A stretch of 64,000 bases of DNA from Aurantimicrobium photophilum (GTDB lineage Bacteria > Actinomycetota > Actinomycetes > Actinomycetales > Microbacteriaceae), in NCBI RefSeq assembly GCF_003194085.1, contig NZ_CP023994.1:1612001-1676000 (forward strand), in the 5' to 3' direction. The notes under the pieces were generated by a model, which worked only from the letters and a program-made list of their open reading frames with translations, was not told the DNA's origin and did no database searches. This document shows positions 33,053-42,267 of this stretch, in pieces. The position numbers and the translations under genes were made by a program. Within the stretch, counting starts at the first letter, position 1. The number at the start of each line of letters is the position of its first letter.

Positions 33053-33898
33053 TTAGGCCTCTTTGGTGATCTCAACCTTGACGAAAACGCCTGACGCACT
33101 GGCGCCTGCATACACACCGCGCAACGGAGAAACGTCCTTGTAATCACGGCCGCGTGCAATGAGAACATGGCGCTCACCGATGTTCAGCATGTTGGTGGGG
33201 TCATACCCAAACCAGTCTCCCGTGAACCACTCCACCCAGGCGTGAGATTCACCCACGATGGTTTCACCGATGGCGGCGTCTGGCTTCGACTGCAAATAAC
33301 CAGAGACATAGCGGGCAGGGATGCCCACAGCACGCAGAGCACCCAAGGTCACGTGAGCAATGTCCTGGCAGACACCCTTCTTGTTCTCCCAGGCATGGGT
33401 TGCCGTGGTCTGAACGCCGGTCACGCCCTTGGTGTATTCGATGTTGTCGTAAATCGCGGCGGCGATAGCGAGGGCTGCCTCGCCAGGATTTTTGTGTTGA
33501 GCAACAATCCCCTGAGCAAGCTCCGCAAGTCCTTCGGGCGGAGTGGTGAGCCTGGTCTGCTCGGTGAATTCCACAAACTTGGTGCTGCTGGTGCGGGCTT
33601 TCTCCAGCTCTTCCCAACTCATATCGGGAACTTCACGCAGCGCAGGACGAACCTCAACAACACTGGTTGCCGTGACAGAAAGCTCCGTGTGGGGAGTGAG
33701 CACCTCGAAGGTGCTCACCTGGGTTCCCCAGTAATCGACATAGCCGTGCTGAGCTGCCGTGGGATGAATCTGGAGATTGGCCTGCAGCACAAACTGTTCG
33801 TTGTTGCTCACCGGCAACATGCGTGCTTCGTTATAGGACGCAGTCGCAGGAAGCTCATAGGAGAAACCTGTGCGGTGGACTATGCGGAGACGACTCAT
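33053..33898 (-). CDS. Transglutaminase-like cysteine peptidase family protein
   Basis: A 281-residue protein with an N-terminal beta domain (MSRLRIVHRTGFSYELPATASYNEARMLP) and a transglutaminase core. The catalytic triad is GVCQDIAH (Cys), SHAWVEW (His) and GYDPTN (Asp). It belongs to the COG1305 type found with alpha-E and circularly permuted ATP-grasp proteins, and overlaps the alpha-E gene by 4 nt. Predicted to hydrolyse or form amide bonds in a peptide-like product; substrate unknown. Confidence 0.92.
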   Translation of the reverse strand: MSRLRIVHRTGFSYELPATASYNEARMLPVSNNEQFVLQANLQIHPTAAQHGYVDYWGTQVSTFEVLTPHTELSVTATSVVEVRPALREVPDMSWEELEKARTSSTKFVEFTEQTRLTTPPEGLAELAQGIVAQHKNPGEAALAIAAAIYDNIEYTKGVTGVQTTATHAWENKKGVCQDIAHVTLGALRAVGIPARYVSGYLQSKPDAAIGETIVGESHAWVEWFTGDWFGYDPTNMLNIGERHVLIARGRDYKDVSPLRGVYAGASASGVFVKVEITKEA

Positions 33899-34824
33899 GA
33901 GTTCTCTCCAATCCAGACGGGCACCGCGCTGGTGGGGAAATACTTCAAGCGAATCTGGTCACTGGCAGCACTGGTGACTGCCTGCACTTCTTCCATGTGG
34001 GCAGGCAGGTCATCCATGAGCTCAATAATCGGACGGAACGACAGTTCCGCACGAATACCACCGAGTAAACGCTGAGCCTGATCCACAACACCCGCGCGAC
34101 CCTCACGAGGATCAATCTCACGCAAGCACTCTTCAGCTTTGGTAACCGAGTAGAGAATCGAGCGCGGGAAGAGACGGTCCGTGAGCAAGAACTCTGCCGC
34201 GTTACGAGTCGAGGGAACACCGCGGTAGGTGCGAAGGTAAGCCTCATAGGCACCACAGCTGCGGAGAATGGTGGTCCAGGAAGGACCGCTGGCGTCGGTG
34301 AGCGACCTCGTCGCGAGCAGACGGGCGGTCATATCTGCACGCTCGAGAGCGCGACCCAGAGTGAAGAACTGCCACGCTTCGTCGTGGCTCGTTGCCGAGT
34401 CCACGATGCCGATGGCGAGCGCTGCGCGCTCGCGCACCCACCGGAAGTATTCGTGGGTCTTCTCGGCAGCAACCTTCTTCGGAATACGAGCGTTGGTGCT
34501 GTTGAGGCACTCCCACAATTCCGTCGAGACAATCTCGCGAGCACGACGAGCATTCTCACGTGCCGAGGCAATGGCGAACGCAATCGAACCCGGGTGCTGA
34601 CGATCCACAGCCAAGTCATTGATCACGTCTTCACGGGTGACCAGCTTGCCGGGGGGAAGATCAGTACCCATCACAGAAAGCAATGAACGGCAAGCAGTGT
34701 CTTCGTCGATCCAGGGATCTTCGAGCAGCAGCTGCAGGTGAACATCCAAGATACGGGCGGTTCCGTCGGAACGCTCAACATAACGGCCAATCCAGAAGAG
34801 AGACTCGGCAATACGGCTCAGCAT
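33895..34824 (-). CDS. Alpha-E domain-containing protein
   Basis: A 309-residue, nearly all-helical protein with the family opening MLSRIAESLFWIGRYVERSDGTARILDVH. Further family segments are REDVINDLAVD, ARENARRAREIVSTELWECLN and FFTLGRALERADMTARLLATR. Alpha-E proteins (COG2307) have no known activity and always accompany the ATP-grasp partner. The start overlaps the ATP-grasp gene by 7 nt. Confidence 0.92.
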   Translation of the reverse strand: MLSRIAESLFWIGRYVERSDGTARILDVHLQLLLEDPWIDEDTACRSLLSVMGTDLPPGKLVTREDVINDLAVDRQHPGSIAFAIASARENARRAREIVSTELWECLNSTNARIPKKVAAEKTHEYFRWVRERAALAIGIVDSATSHDEAWQFFTLGRALERADMTARLLATRSLTDASGPSWTTILRSCGAYEAYLRTYRGVPSTRNAAEFLLTDRLFPRSILYSVTKAEECLREIDPREGRAGVVDQAQRLLGGIRAELSFRPIIELMDDLPAHMEEVQAVTSAASDQIRLKYFPTSAVPVWIGENS

Positions 34825-36515
34825 GAGCTCACCTCTCCGTCAACGGACTGTTGTTGCTGTTCTTGCTGCTGGTGGCGCTTAGTAGCGTCATGATCCTGTG
34901 GAAGAACAGATGGCAAGGAAGCACGTGATTCGTGTGAACCGGATGCGGAGCTTTCCACTTCATCCGACTCGAGGGTGGCCTGGTCAGCAACCAAGTCAGA
35001 GACACTGACGTGTTCACGCTTGGCACCCTTGCCGGGACGATCTTCAATCGGACCGACAACCCAGGTGTCCTTCGAGCCACCACCCTGGCTGGAGTTCACC
35101 ACTAGCTCGCCCTCGGGAAGAGCAACGCGAGTGAGGCCGCCGGGGAGAACATAAACGTCTTCGCCGTTATTGACGGCGAAGGGGCGCAGATCTGCGTGAC
35201 GGGGACGAATACCTTCTTCCACGAGCGTGGGGATGGTGGAGAACTGCACAACCGGCTGGGCAATCCATCCGCGAGGGTCCGCAATCAGACGCTGGCGGAG
35301 AGCTTCGAGCTCTTCCTTGGATGCATCGGGTCCCACGACCAGGCCCTTGCCACCAGAACCATCCACGGGCTTCACGACGAGTTCGTCGAGACGGTCGAGC
35401 ACTTCTTCGAGAGCCTCGGACTCTTCCAAGCGCCAGGTGTCGACATTGGGAAGGATTGGTTCTTCGCCGAGGTAGTACTTGGTCAGCTCGGGGACGTAGG
35501 TGTAGACGAGCTTGTCATCTGCCACACCATTGCCCACGGCGTTGGCGATCGTGACGTGACCCAGGCGTGCGGCCAACAGCATGCCAGGAGAACCCAGGAT
35601 GGAGTCCGGACGGAACTGCAGTGGATCAATGTATTCGTCATCCACGCGGCGATAAATCACGTCTACTCGCTTAGGGCCTGCGGTAGTGCGCATCCACACG
35701 CGACCGTTCGAGCAGAACAGGTCGCGTCCTTCCACCAACTCCACACCCATCAGGCGGGCGAGCAGGGTGTGCTCGAAGTAGGCAGAGTTATAAACACCTG
35801 GAGTGAGCACCACGATGGTGGGCTCGTCCACACCATCAGGTGCAGATGCCTGCAGTGCTTGCAGAAGTTTGTAGGGGTAGTCACCAACGGGGCGAACGCT
35901 CATTTCCACGAACAGCTCGGGAAGAGTCTGTGCCATCACACGGCGATTGGAGATGACGTAGCTCACACCGGAGGGAACGCGCACGTTATCTTCCAGCACA
36001 CGCCACGTGCCCTCCTGGTCACGAATGAGGTCAATACCGGCAACGTGAATGCGCACGCCATTGGCAGAGCGGATACCGGCTGCTTGGCGGTGGTAGTGGC
36101 TAGAGGTGCTGATGAGCTTGGCGGGAATCACGCCATCGCGCACTGCGTTCTGGGGGCCATAAACATCGGCCAAGAACATCTCGAGAACTTTGACTCGCTG
36201 CTGCACGCCCGCTTCGACGTTGTTCCAGTCGTCCGTTTCAATAACGCGGGGAACGGCATCGAGCGGGAAGGGTCGTTCTTCACCAGCGAAGTCGAAGGTC
36301 ACACCCTGAGCAAGATAAGAACTGGCCAGAGCTTCCGTGCGACCACGAAGCTCCTCCTGGGTCATCTGAGCCAGGGCGTTATAGAGGTCTTTATAGGGAG
36401 CGCGGGGATTTCCGGGCTTGTCGGTCTTGGGGAACATCTCGTCCCACGCAGCGGCACCCTTACGTACCCGTGGTGTTTCACGGGTGTTGCCATAGCCATC
36501 AAAGAGGGTTGCCAT
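34818..36515 (-). CDS. Circularly permuted type 2 ATP-grasp protein
   Basis: A 565-residue predicted amide ligase (COG2308). Recognisable segments: FDGYGNTRETPR, HYHRQAAGIRSANGVRIHVAGIDLIRDQEGTWRVLEDN, PSGVSYVISNRR, VVKPVDGSGGKGLVVGP and VVNSSQGGGSKDTWVV. These carry the ATP-binding residues in permuted order. The last 60 residues are low-complexity, with HQQQEQQQQ near the end, and unlike the family core. ATG 36515 is chosen for its AGGA ribosome binding site; an ATG at 36569 lacks one. First gene of the three-gene operon. Confidence 0.9.
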   Translation of the reverse strand: MATLFDGYGNTRETPRVRKGAAAWDEMFPKTDKPGNPRAPYKDLYNALAQMTQEELRGRTEALASSYLAQGVTFDFAGEERPFPLDAVPRVIETDDWNNVEAGVQQRVKVLEMFLADVYGPQNAVRDGVIPAKLISTSSHYHRQAAGIRSANGVRIHVAGIDLIRDQEGTWRVLEDNVRVPSGVSYVISNRRVMAQTLPELFVEMSVRPVGDYPYKLLQALQASAPDGVDEPTIVVLTPGVYNSAYFEHTLLARLMGVELVEGRDLFCSNGRVWMRTTAGPKRVDVIYRRVDDEYIDPLQFRPDSILGSPGMLLAARLGHVTIANAVGNGVADDKLVYTYVPELTKYYLGEEPILPNVDTWRLEESEALEEVLDRLDELVVKPVDGSGGKGLVVGPDASKEELEALRQRLIADPRGWIAQPVVQFSTIPTLVEEGIRPRHADLRPFAVNNGEDVYVLPGGLTRVALPEGELVVNSSQGGGSKDTWVVGPIEDRPGKGAKREHVSVSDLVADQATLESDEVESSASGSHESRASLPSVLPQDHDATKRHQQQEQQQQSVDGEVSSC

Positions 36516-36588
36516 ATGTACATCCTGCCCATCTTTGGTTACAAGCAGATTACCGCGAGACTTCTGCACCTAGGAAGAGGTTGCTGAA

Positions 36589-36726
36589 TTAACCCTTACA
36601 TTTCTGCGAGCAATACTTCACGTTCTCCCAGTCACGTTCCCACTTCTTGCGCCATTCAAAAGGTAAACCGCAGCGTTCACAGATCTTGGGTGGGAACCCG
36701 TTCTTAGTTTGTGCAACTCGAGGCAT
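36589..36726 (-). CDS. DUF2256 small zinc-binding-like protein
   Basis: A 45-residue protein missed by longer-ORF searches: [20 protein letters not shown], then [25 protein letters not shown]. The CxxC...CxxxC pattern and WRKKWxxxWxxVxYCS signature identify DUF2256. It may bind zinc. DUF2256 often neighbours cryptochrome/photolyase genes; phr is 4 kb away here. Confidence 0.88.
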   Translation of the reverse strand: MPRVAQTKNGFPPKICERCGLPFEWRKKWERDWENVKYCSQKCKG

Positions 36727-36789
36727 GAGCTCACCATAGCTGAGAGCTTCCTGCTGAAGTACTGAAAGTGTTGAAGAGACTCAAACCAG

Positions 36790-36799
36790 CGATATATCG
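36790..36799. promoter_or_regulatory. Palindrome upstream of padR, possible autoregulatory operator
   Basis: CGATATATCG is a perfect 10-bp palindrome 45 bp before the padR start, where a PadR self-repression site would be expected. Confidence 0.4.
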
Positions 36800-36844
36800 T
36801 TAACACAACACTTTCCCGCTTGGGGTCAGCACGAAGGAGTCATT

Positions 36845-37375
36845 ATGAAGAGTTCGTCCGCAGACTGGTCAATTGCTTCTGCCCTGCAAACTCTTGAAGA
36901 TTTTGGTGGACAGTTCAAGCGCAACGTAGATATGCGCATGCGCAAGGGTGATGTTCGCTCTGCTGTGTTGCGCTTGTTGAACGAGTCCCCCATGCACGGC
37001 TACCAAATCATCCACGAGATTGAATCTCGCAGCGGTGGTGCCTGGAAGCCCAGCCCCGGCTCTGTCTATCCCACGCTTCAGCTGTTGGTCGATGAGGGTC
37101 TCCTGGAAAGCAAGGAAACCAAGGGACGCAGAACCTATTCCTTGACCCCAACCGGTAAGGAAGTTGCTGCCGCAGAAGCAGAGTCACCTGCTCCCTGGGA
37201 AACCGGCTTTGATCGCTCAACCGGTCCTCGTGGAACACTGGCTCTCTCTGGCATGAAGCTTGCCAAGGCTGCTGCTGAGGTGGCTCGGGTGGGAACTCCA
37301 GAACAAATGGAGAAGGCCACCAAGCTCATCGACGAGGCTGCGAAAAAACTTTCCTCCATCGTGACCCACAATTAA
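36845..37375 (+). CDS. PadR-family transcriptional regulator
   Basis: A 176-residue regulator. The winged helix (residues about 38-105) reads MRKGDVRSAVLRLLNESPMHGYQIIHEIESRSGG, then PSPGSVYPTLQLLVDEGLLES and RRTYSLTPTGK, a full PadR signature. The C-terminal helical part (about residues 130-176) would dimerise. An AAGGAG ribosome binding site lies 5 nt before the ATG. It ends 3 nt before the AarF-type gene, so the two form an operon. Confidence 0.92.
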   Translation: MKSSSADWSIASALQTLEDFGGQFKRNVDMRMRKGDVRSAVLRLLNESPMHGYQIIHEIESRSGGAWKPSPGSVYPTLQLLVDEGLLESKETKGRRTYSLTPTGKEVAAAEAESPAPWETGFDRSTGPRGTLALSGMKLAKAAAEVARVGTPEQMEKATKLIDEAAKKLSSIVTHN

Positions 37376-37378
37376 GGG

Positions 37379-39109
37379 GTGGGTAACCCCGAGGCAGGTA
37401 TTGCAAGCGAGCCATTGAGTGCTCGCGCTGCTCGTGCGCGCTATCGACGAATCCTGCGCTTCGCCGCTCTCCACCTTGCTTCCCTGTGGTGGTTTGAGCT
37501 GGTGTTGCCTCGGTTTGGTCTGAATTCCATCGCCAACAAGACCCGGACCAAGCGTCTGCAACGCATTGCGAGAAGCTTTCAAAAGCTCGCACTGGACCTC
37601 AGTGGACTCCTGATCAAGCTAGGGCAGTTCATGTCCACTCGTCTGGATATCCTCCCCGCGGAAATAACCAAAGAACTTGAAGGACTGCAGGACGAAGTCC
37701 CCGCCGTGGACTTCGCGCTTATTCGAGCGATGGCGGAGAGTGAACTAGGCCTCCCGCTCGAACAGGTCTTTGCCTCCGTTGAGTCCACTCCTCTGGCAGC
37801 AGCTTCACTGGGCCAAGTCCACCGCGCCGTCTTGTCAGATGGCGAAGCAGCAGAGCTCGGATTTGCCAACGTTGTTCTGAAAATCCAACGGCCCGGCATT
37901 GACGGCATTGTCAAGGTGGACCTCAGTGCGCTGCGTCGCGTTGCCGGCTGGCTCAGCCGAATTCGTCTGGTCAATCGCCGAGCCGATGCACCTGCCCTGA
38001 TGGACGAATTCGCGGCAACCTGCCTTGAAGAGATCGACTACCTCAATGAGGCGGCCAATGCTGAGCGCTTCGCGGAGAACTTCGCCGACAACCCACGTGT
38101 TCGTGTCCCTGGTGTTGTGTGGGAGCAATCCACTCGTCGGGTTCTGGTTCAAGAAGATGTCACCAACATCAAGATCACAGACCTTGATGCGCTGCGTGCT
38201 GTGGGAATTGATCCTGCGCAGGTTGCTGATGAATTCGCGGCCATCATGTTTGACCAGGTGTTCATCCACGGCTTCTTCCATGCCGATCCCCACCCAGGCA
38301 ACATCTTCATTCAGCCACTGGAGAAAGAAGACGAGTTCGGTCAAACCTGGCGAATGACCTTCATCGACTTCGGCATGATGGGCGAAGTTCCCTCCAGCCT
38401 GGGCAAGGCCCTGCGCACCACCGTGATTGCTGCCGCATCACGAGATGGTGCCGGCATGGTCGATGGCATGCGTGAAATCGGTGTGCTCATGCCGAGTGCA
38501 GACACCGTTGAACTGGAGCGTGCTCTGACCAAAGTGTTTGACCGCTTCGGTGGCATCAGCTTTGTCGAGCTTCAAACTATTGATCCGCGCGAGTTCAAGG
38601 CATTCGTCAATGAGTTCTCCGACATCGTCAGAGCGCTCCCCTTCCAATTCCCCGAGAACTTCCTCTTGGTCATCAGAGCGATCTCGTTGACCTCTGGTGT
38701 GTGTAGCTCGGTGAACCCACAGTTCAACATCTGGAATGCCATCGAGCCTTACTCAGCCAAGCTCATCAAAACAGAGGGTGGCAATGTCATTGAAGCATTC
38801 CTCAGAGACGGTCTCACGTCACTCAGTCTTCTTGCTCGCTTGCCCAAACGAGTGGACTCCCTCATCACTCGTGCAGAACTGGGTCAGCTCACCCTGCGTA
38901 ATCCTGAACTTGAGAAGCGCACCTCGTCACTTGCGAGAGCAGTGCGACGAGTGATCTCAGCTGTGCTCTTTGGAGTGTTCTTCATCAGCGGTCTGCTGAT
39001 GTTCCCCACCGAGCAAGACCTGGGCACCGTTCTTCTGGTGATCTCGGGGGTTCCTCTGCTGCATGCCCTATTCGCGGACGTGATCGCCCGACGAGGACCA
39101 CTGCCCTAG
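37379..39109 (+). CDS. AarF/UbiB-family atypical protein kinase (ABC1 family)
   Basis: A 576-residue ABC1-family protein. The signature KxGQ motif is in LLIKLGQFMSTRLDILPAEI, the Ala-rich loop in PLAAASLGQVHRAVL, and the catalytic region in GFFHADPHPGNIFIQ and FIDFGMMGE. Two C-terminal helices (about 527-570) anchor it in the membrane. In quinone-making bacteria UbiB homologs assist isoprenoid quinone handling; the substrate here is unknown. GTG start 3 nt after padR. Confidence 0.9.
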   Translation: MGNPEAGIASEPLSARAARARYRRILRFAALHLASLWWFELVLPRFGLNSIANKTRTKRLQRIARSFQKLALDLSGLLIKLGQFMSTRLDILPAEITKELEGLQDEVPAVDFALIRAMAESELGLPLEQVFASVESTPLAAASLGQVHRAVLSDGEAAELGFANVVLKIQRPGIDGIVKVDLSALRRVAGWLSRIRLVNRRADAPALMDEFAATCLEEIDYLNEAANAERFAENFADNPRVRVPGVVWEQSTRRVLVQEDVTNIKITDLDALRAVGIDPAQVADEFAAIMFDQVFIHGFFHADPHPGNIFIQPLEKEDEFGQTWRMTFIDFGMMGEVPSSLGKALRTTVIAAASRDGAGMVDGMREIGVLMPSADTVELERALTKVFDRFGGISFVELQTIDPREFKAFVNEFSDIVRALPFQFPENFLLVIRAISLTSGVCSSVNPQFNIWNAIEPYSAKLIKTEGGNVIEAFLRDGLTSLSLLARLPKRVDSLITRAELGQLTLRNPELEKRTSSLARAVRRVISAVLFGVFFISGLLMFPTEQDLGTVLLVISGVPLLHALFADVIARRGPLP

Positions 39110-39112
39110 CGA

Positions 39113-39853
39113 TTACGTGTTGAGAGTGTTCAACGGTCCAACGGGCAGAGCAACCCAGCCCTCCACTCGAGCAGTACTGACTTGGTCCTCATTCGGTGGC
39201 AGAGTTCTCCCCACCGCCGCAGCTCGAGCAGCGAGTGCTGCAATCACGGCGTCAAAAGCATCGCAGGATGAAATCATCAGCTCTTCATACTCACCGAGCT
39301 CGAGCCACATTGCTTGAGTTGTAAGGGAATTGAGAAGCGTCGCTCGAAGATCTTCAGAAGTTCGATAGCCCGAGGTGTTGAAGCCCCACAAGCGAAGCGA
39401 AGCGCCGGGATACACCTCAGTAACAAGACCTGACCCAGAGCGGTCTATCTCAACACCACTTGCGCTCAAGCGGGTGAGTAATCCAGCACAGCGCATTGCC
39501 GTCAGACCCAGTCGATCTGTTGAAACACTCAACGGCCAGCGCCCTGTCACTTCTCGAACGTGACGGTCCGTTTCGCGATAAGCCAGGCTCCTGCGCCACG
39601 CCATTCCGCCATCAAAGTTGTGCTGGGAAAGAGTTGCATCTGATTGCTGCGAAACAAAGTTCACGAATTCTTGGGGCCAACCCAGAGCGCAATCAATGCC
39701 CAGTTTGTCCACCTGTGAAGCCATCTCCACGATGGGTTCATCAGTAACACCCAATTGCAGGTCAACCACTGTGGCACTAGCTGAAGTCCACTCCACGAGA
39801 GCCAGCGCAGTACCTTTGGGTTCTGCTGCGAGATCTACTCCTGCGGTCAACAC
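39113..39853 (-). CDS. DUF429 family protein
   Basis: A 246-residue protein with GVDLAAEPKGTALALVEW at the N-terminus and DCALGWPQEFVNFV, RETDRHVREVTG and CDAFDAVIAALAARAAA later. These are marks of DUF429, a predicted RNase H-like nuclease fold with acidic residues at the first strand and late helix. Function unknown. The stop is 3 nt from the convergent AarF-type gene. Confidence 0.82.
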   Translation of the reverse strand: MLTAGVDLAAEPKGTALALVEWTSASATVVDLQLGVTDEPIVEMASQVDKLGIDCALGWPQEFVNFVSQQSDATLSQHNFDGGMAWRRSLAYRETDRHVREVTGRWPLSVSTDRLGLTAMRCAGLLTRLSASGVEIDRSGSGLVTEVYPGASLRLWGFNTSGYRTSEDLRATLLNSLTTQAMWLELGEYEELMISSCDAFDAVIAALAARAAAVGRTLPPNEDQVSTARVEGWVALPVGPLNTLNT

Positions 39854-40045
39854 AGGCTCACACTACCTATAAATGGAACTGCAGACACCCAACAAATACC
39901 CTTGAGTTCACCAAGACAAATGGGCCCTAAGGAATTGCCCGCCATTACCCGTATCCGAAGACCTATTACTTCGTTCCAACTTAAAGGCGCGATTAACATG
40001 CGATCTTTCGATGTTCGAAAAATCTATAATCGTGGCTTCAAAGAG

Positions 40046-42187
40046 TTACTTCCGGAATATGCGGGAATAGAAAGGACCCCAAAGCACATCCGCGAGTTTG
40101 CTTGACCACCTAACTGAGAGCCGCTCTAATTGTGCTCGTGCGTTATGCGATAACTCATCTATCGCTAATTCTCTGAAATGTTTCGCACGTTCCCTCAGGA
40201 AATTCGTGTCGATGGTTTTTGCAGAAAGGTTGAGAATTTCACTTAGAACCTCTGCATTGAAATCATCAGAAGATCTCAATTCATGAGGAGGGCATTCATA
40301 AATTTGTTTCGATGCATCTTTGATTTGATCAGAAAGCATCGAAAAATCATTAAAGAAATATGTTGAATTCTGGCCACCCAGCACTGCAACAACCTCACGC
40401 GAAGTAAGGGTTTCGAAAACAACTAGAGGTTTATGTGCTTTTAATGCCTCAGCAATCGGAAGTCCGAAACCTTCATAGGCAGAGGGGAAAACAATCACAT
40501 CTGCTTGCTCAAAAAGGCTGTTGACATGTTCATCAGTCAGCCCTACTGAGCGAATCTTATGAACGTTACCTTGAATGCTGTTATGTCCAGCAAGAGCGAC
40601 CACATCAAAATCTTCAGATTTAATTGCGTCAACTGCTCTATCTACTTGTTTATGTTTAAACGCGTTACCAACAATAAGAACCGACAATCTATTTGTATCT
40701 CTAAAGCCGGTCTTCTTATGGTCTTTAACTTCTGTTGGAGCTTGAAAACCGTAGCTTGAAATGATGCCTTGATGAATTACCTTACCGTTGCGGATTCGGG
40801 CATTTGGCTTGAAATCCAAGAAGTCTTTACGAGAGGCATTGCTGATAAAAATGGTGAGGTCTGCCCATTCCACTGCTGAATAAACTGCTTGTTCACGATT
40901 AACGGAAGTTCCATTGAGTTCCCAAGTTCGAATAGCAATGATGTCCAAATGAAGGATGGCAAAGCGAGAACAGTATGAAACAAGTCGATCCAATGCACTT
41001 TTTGACCAGACCGGAGAAAGTGCAAAGCCGACGTCGAATAACTCATGGATTCCATCTTCAACATAGGAAATTTTGAACCCTAATTTGTTGAGACCATAAA
41101 AATGACTCATAGACCGATTGGCCAAGATTGTAAATCGAGGTTTGAGGTCCTTAAAAGTTGCTTTTGAACTCAAAAAATCTAAAAAACTCAAAATATTTTT
41201 ACTAGTTCCGTTGAGGTGCTCCGAAAGCGCCGAACAATCCAACAGAATCGAGGGTGAATTCAGGGGGTCAATGTAATCAAGGAACTTGTCGACTGGGTCC
41301 ACTCCGGTCACATGGTATTGCTCGATTAACCTCTGATAGAAAGGAAACCTTCGGTTGAGGATTTGTGAATGACGCTCAGCTAAAGGCTCTCTTCTCTTGC
41401 CAAAACTTTTTCCAGACCCATGAAAAACAAAAGCATGATTCGCTATTACAGAAGAAAGACCAACTGAATTAATTCGCATGCAGAAGTCATTTTCTTCGTC
41501 ATATCCGGGAGAGAAGACTTCATCAAAAAGCCCATGGACTTGGATCACGTCTCGTCGAATAAGCATGCAGAAACCAGGGCTTACTGGCGCCACTGAATAT
41601 CGGGGCAATAAGCGGTGTTGTTTTTTGAAAAAATCAAACGACTCTTCACGGCTTCTTAGCCGTCGTGGATAATAAGGAACAGTCGAAATTGTCCCCTGAT
41701 TTGTTCGAGGTGACACACATGCATGTTGATTTGATTGAGCGAGTACGCTCTGCAATTCCTGTAGTGCTCCCCTCGTGAGCTCAGCATCACTATTCAGGAG
41801 GAGAACATCATTCGAGCTTTCATCCAACTCAAACACTGCACGATTGCAGGTCTCTCCAAAACCAAGATTTAAGTCGTTTTCGAAGTACTCGATATTCGAG
41901 AAAGACAACATGGCTTTTTTGGCAATTGCTTTTATCTGCGGAGTGCTTGGGCCACAATCATTGATGACAATGAGTTTATTTTTCGCTAGATCCCCGTACT
42001 GGAGCACTGAATTAATTGCCCGCGAAAAGTATGTGGGATTGCCGTATACAGGAATGACAATCGTGACCCTTGTCAATGACTTTTGACTCCCACCTAAGAC
42101 CCCTGTGTCGAGTTTATAGCTCTTGGTTACTGAAGAAACTCTTAGACCAAGTAGAGAGGTGATGTAATCGGCTCGGCGAAATTCCAC
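40046..42187 (-). CDS. Two-domain glycosyltransferase (GT2 fused to GT4)
   Basis: A 713-residue protein. N-terminal GT2 domain: TRVTIVIPVYGNPTYFSRAI (residues about 39-58), VLLLNSDAEL (DxD-like) and PGYDEENDFCMRI. A C-terminal GT4 domain starts near residue 505 with SVLIVGNAFKHKQVDRAVDAI and has the EX7E region SAYEGFGLPIAEALKAHKPLVVFE. It should add two sugars to a surface glycan. The DNA is clearly more AT-rich than its neighbours and codon use differs, with no partner genes, which suggests horizontal acquisition. Confidence 0.85.
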   Translation of the reverse strand: MEFRRADYITSLLGLRVSSVTKSYKLDTGVLGGSQKSLTRVTIVIPVYGNPTYFSRAINSVLQYGDLAKNKLIVINDCGPSTPQIKAIAKKAMLSFSNIEYFENDLNLGFGETCNRAVFELDESSNDVLLLNSDAELTRGALQELQSVLAQSNQHACVSPRTNQGTISTVPYYPRRLRSREESFDFFKKQHRLLPRYSVAPVSPGFCMLIRRDVIQVHGLFDEVFSPGYDEENDFCMRINSVGLSSVIANHAFVFHGSGKSFGKRREPLAERHSQILNRRFPFYQRLIEQYHVTGVDPVDKFLDYIDPLNSPSILLDCSALSEHLNGTSKNILSFLDFLSSKATFKDLKPRFTILANRSMSHFYGLNKLGFKISYVEDGIHELFDVGFALSPVWSKSALDRLVSYCSRFAILHLDIIAIRTWELNGTSVNREQAVYSAVEWADLTIFISNASRKDFLDFKPNARIRNGKVIHQGIISSYGFQAPTEVKDHKKTGFRDTNRLSVLIVGNAFKHKQVDRAVDAIKSEDFDVVALAGHNSIQGNVHKIRSVGLTDEHVNSLFEQADVIVFPSAYEGFGLPIAEALKAHKPLVVFETLTSREVVAVLGGQNSTYFFNDFSMLSDQIKDASKQIYECPPHELRSSDDFNAEVLSEILNLSAKTIDTNFLRERAKHFRELAIDELSHNARAQLERLSVRWSSKLADVLWGPFYSRIFRK

Positions 42188-42267
42188 TCAATCCTCTGAT
42201 GAGCCTAAATTAACCAGTCAGGGTAGAAATACACATTTAATTCTGAATTATTTTGAGCAAAAAGTGA

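Noticed and set aside
33167-34075. A 302-codon plus-strand open frame spanning the transglutaminase and alpha-E genes
   Set aside because: It crosses two well supported genes on the other strand and has no protein-like motif.
35196-36587. A 463-codon open frame on the plus strand opposite the ATP-grasp gene
   Set aside because: Composition (Cys/His/Val-rich, no recognisable motif) is that of an antisense shadow, and the opposite strand encodes a clear COG2308 protein.
39902-40105. A 67-codon plus-strand frame before the glycosyltransferase end
   Set aside because: It overlaps the 3' end of the glycosyltransferase gene, has no ribosome binding site and no similarity I recognise. The 190-bp gap otherwise shows nothing.
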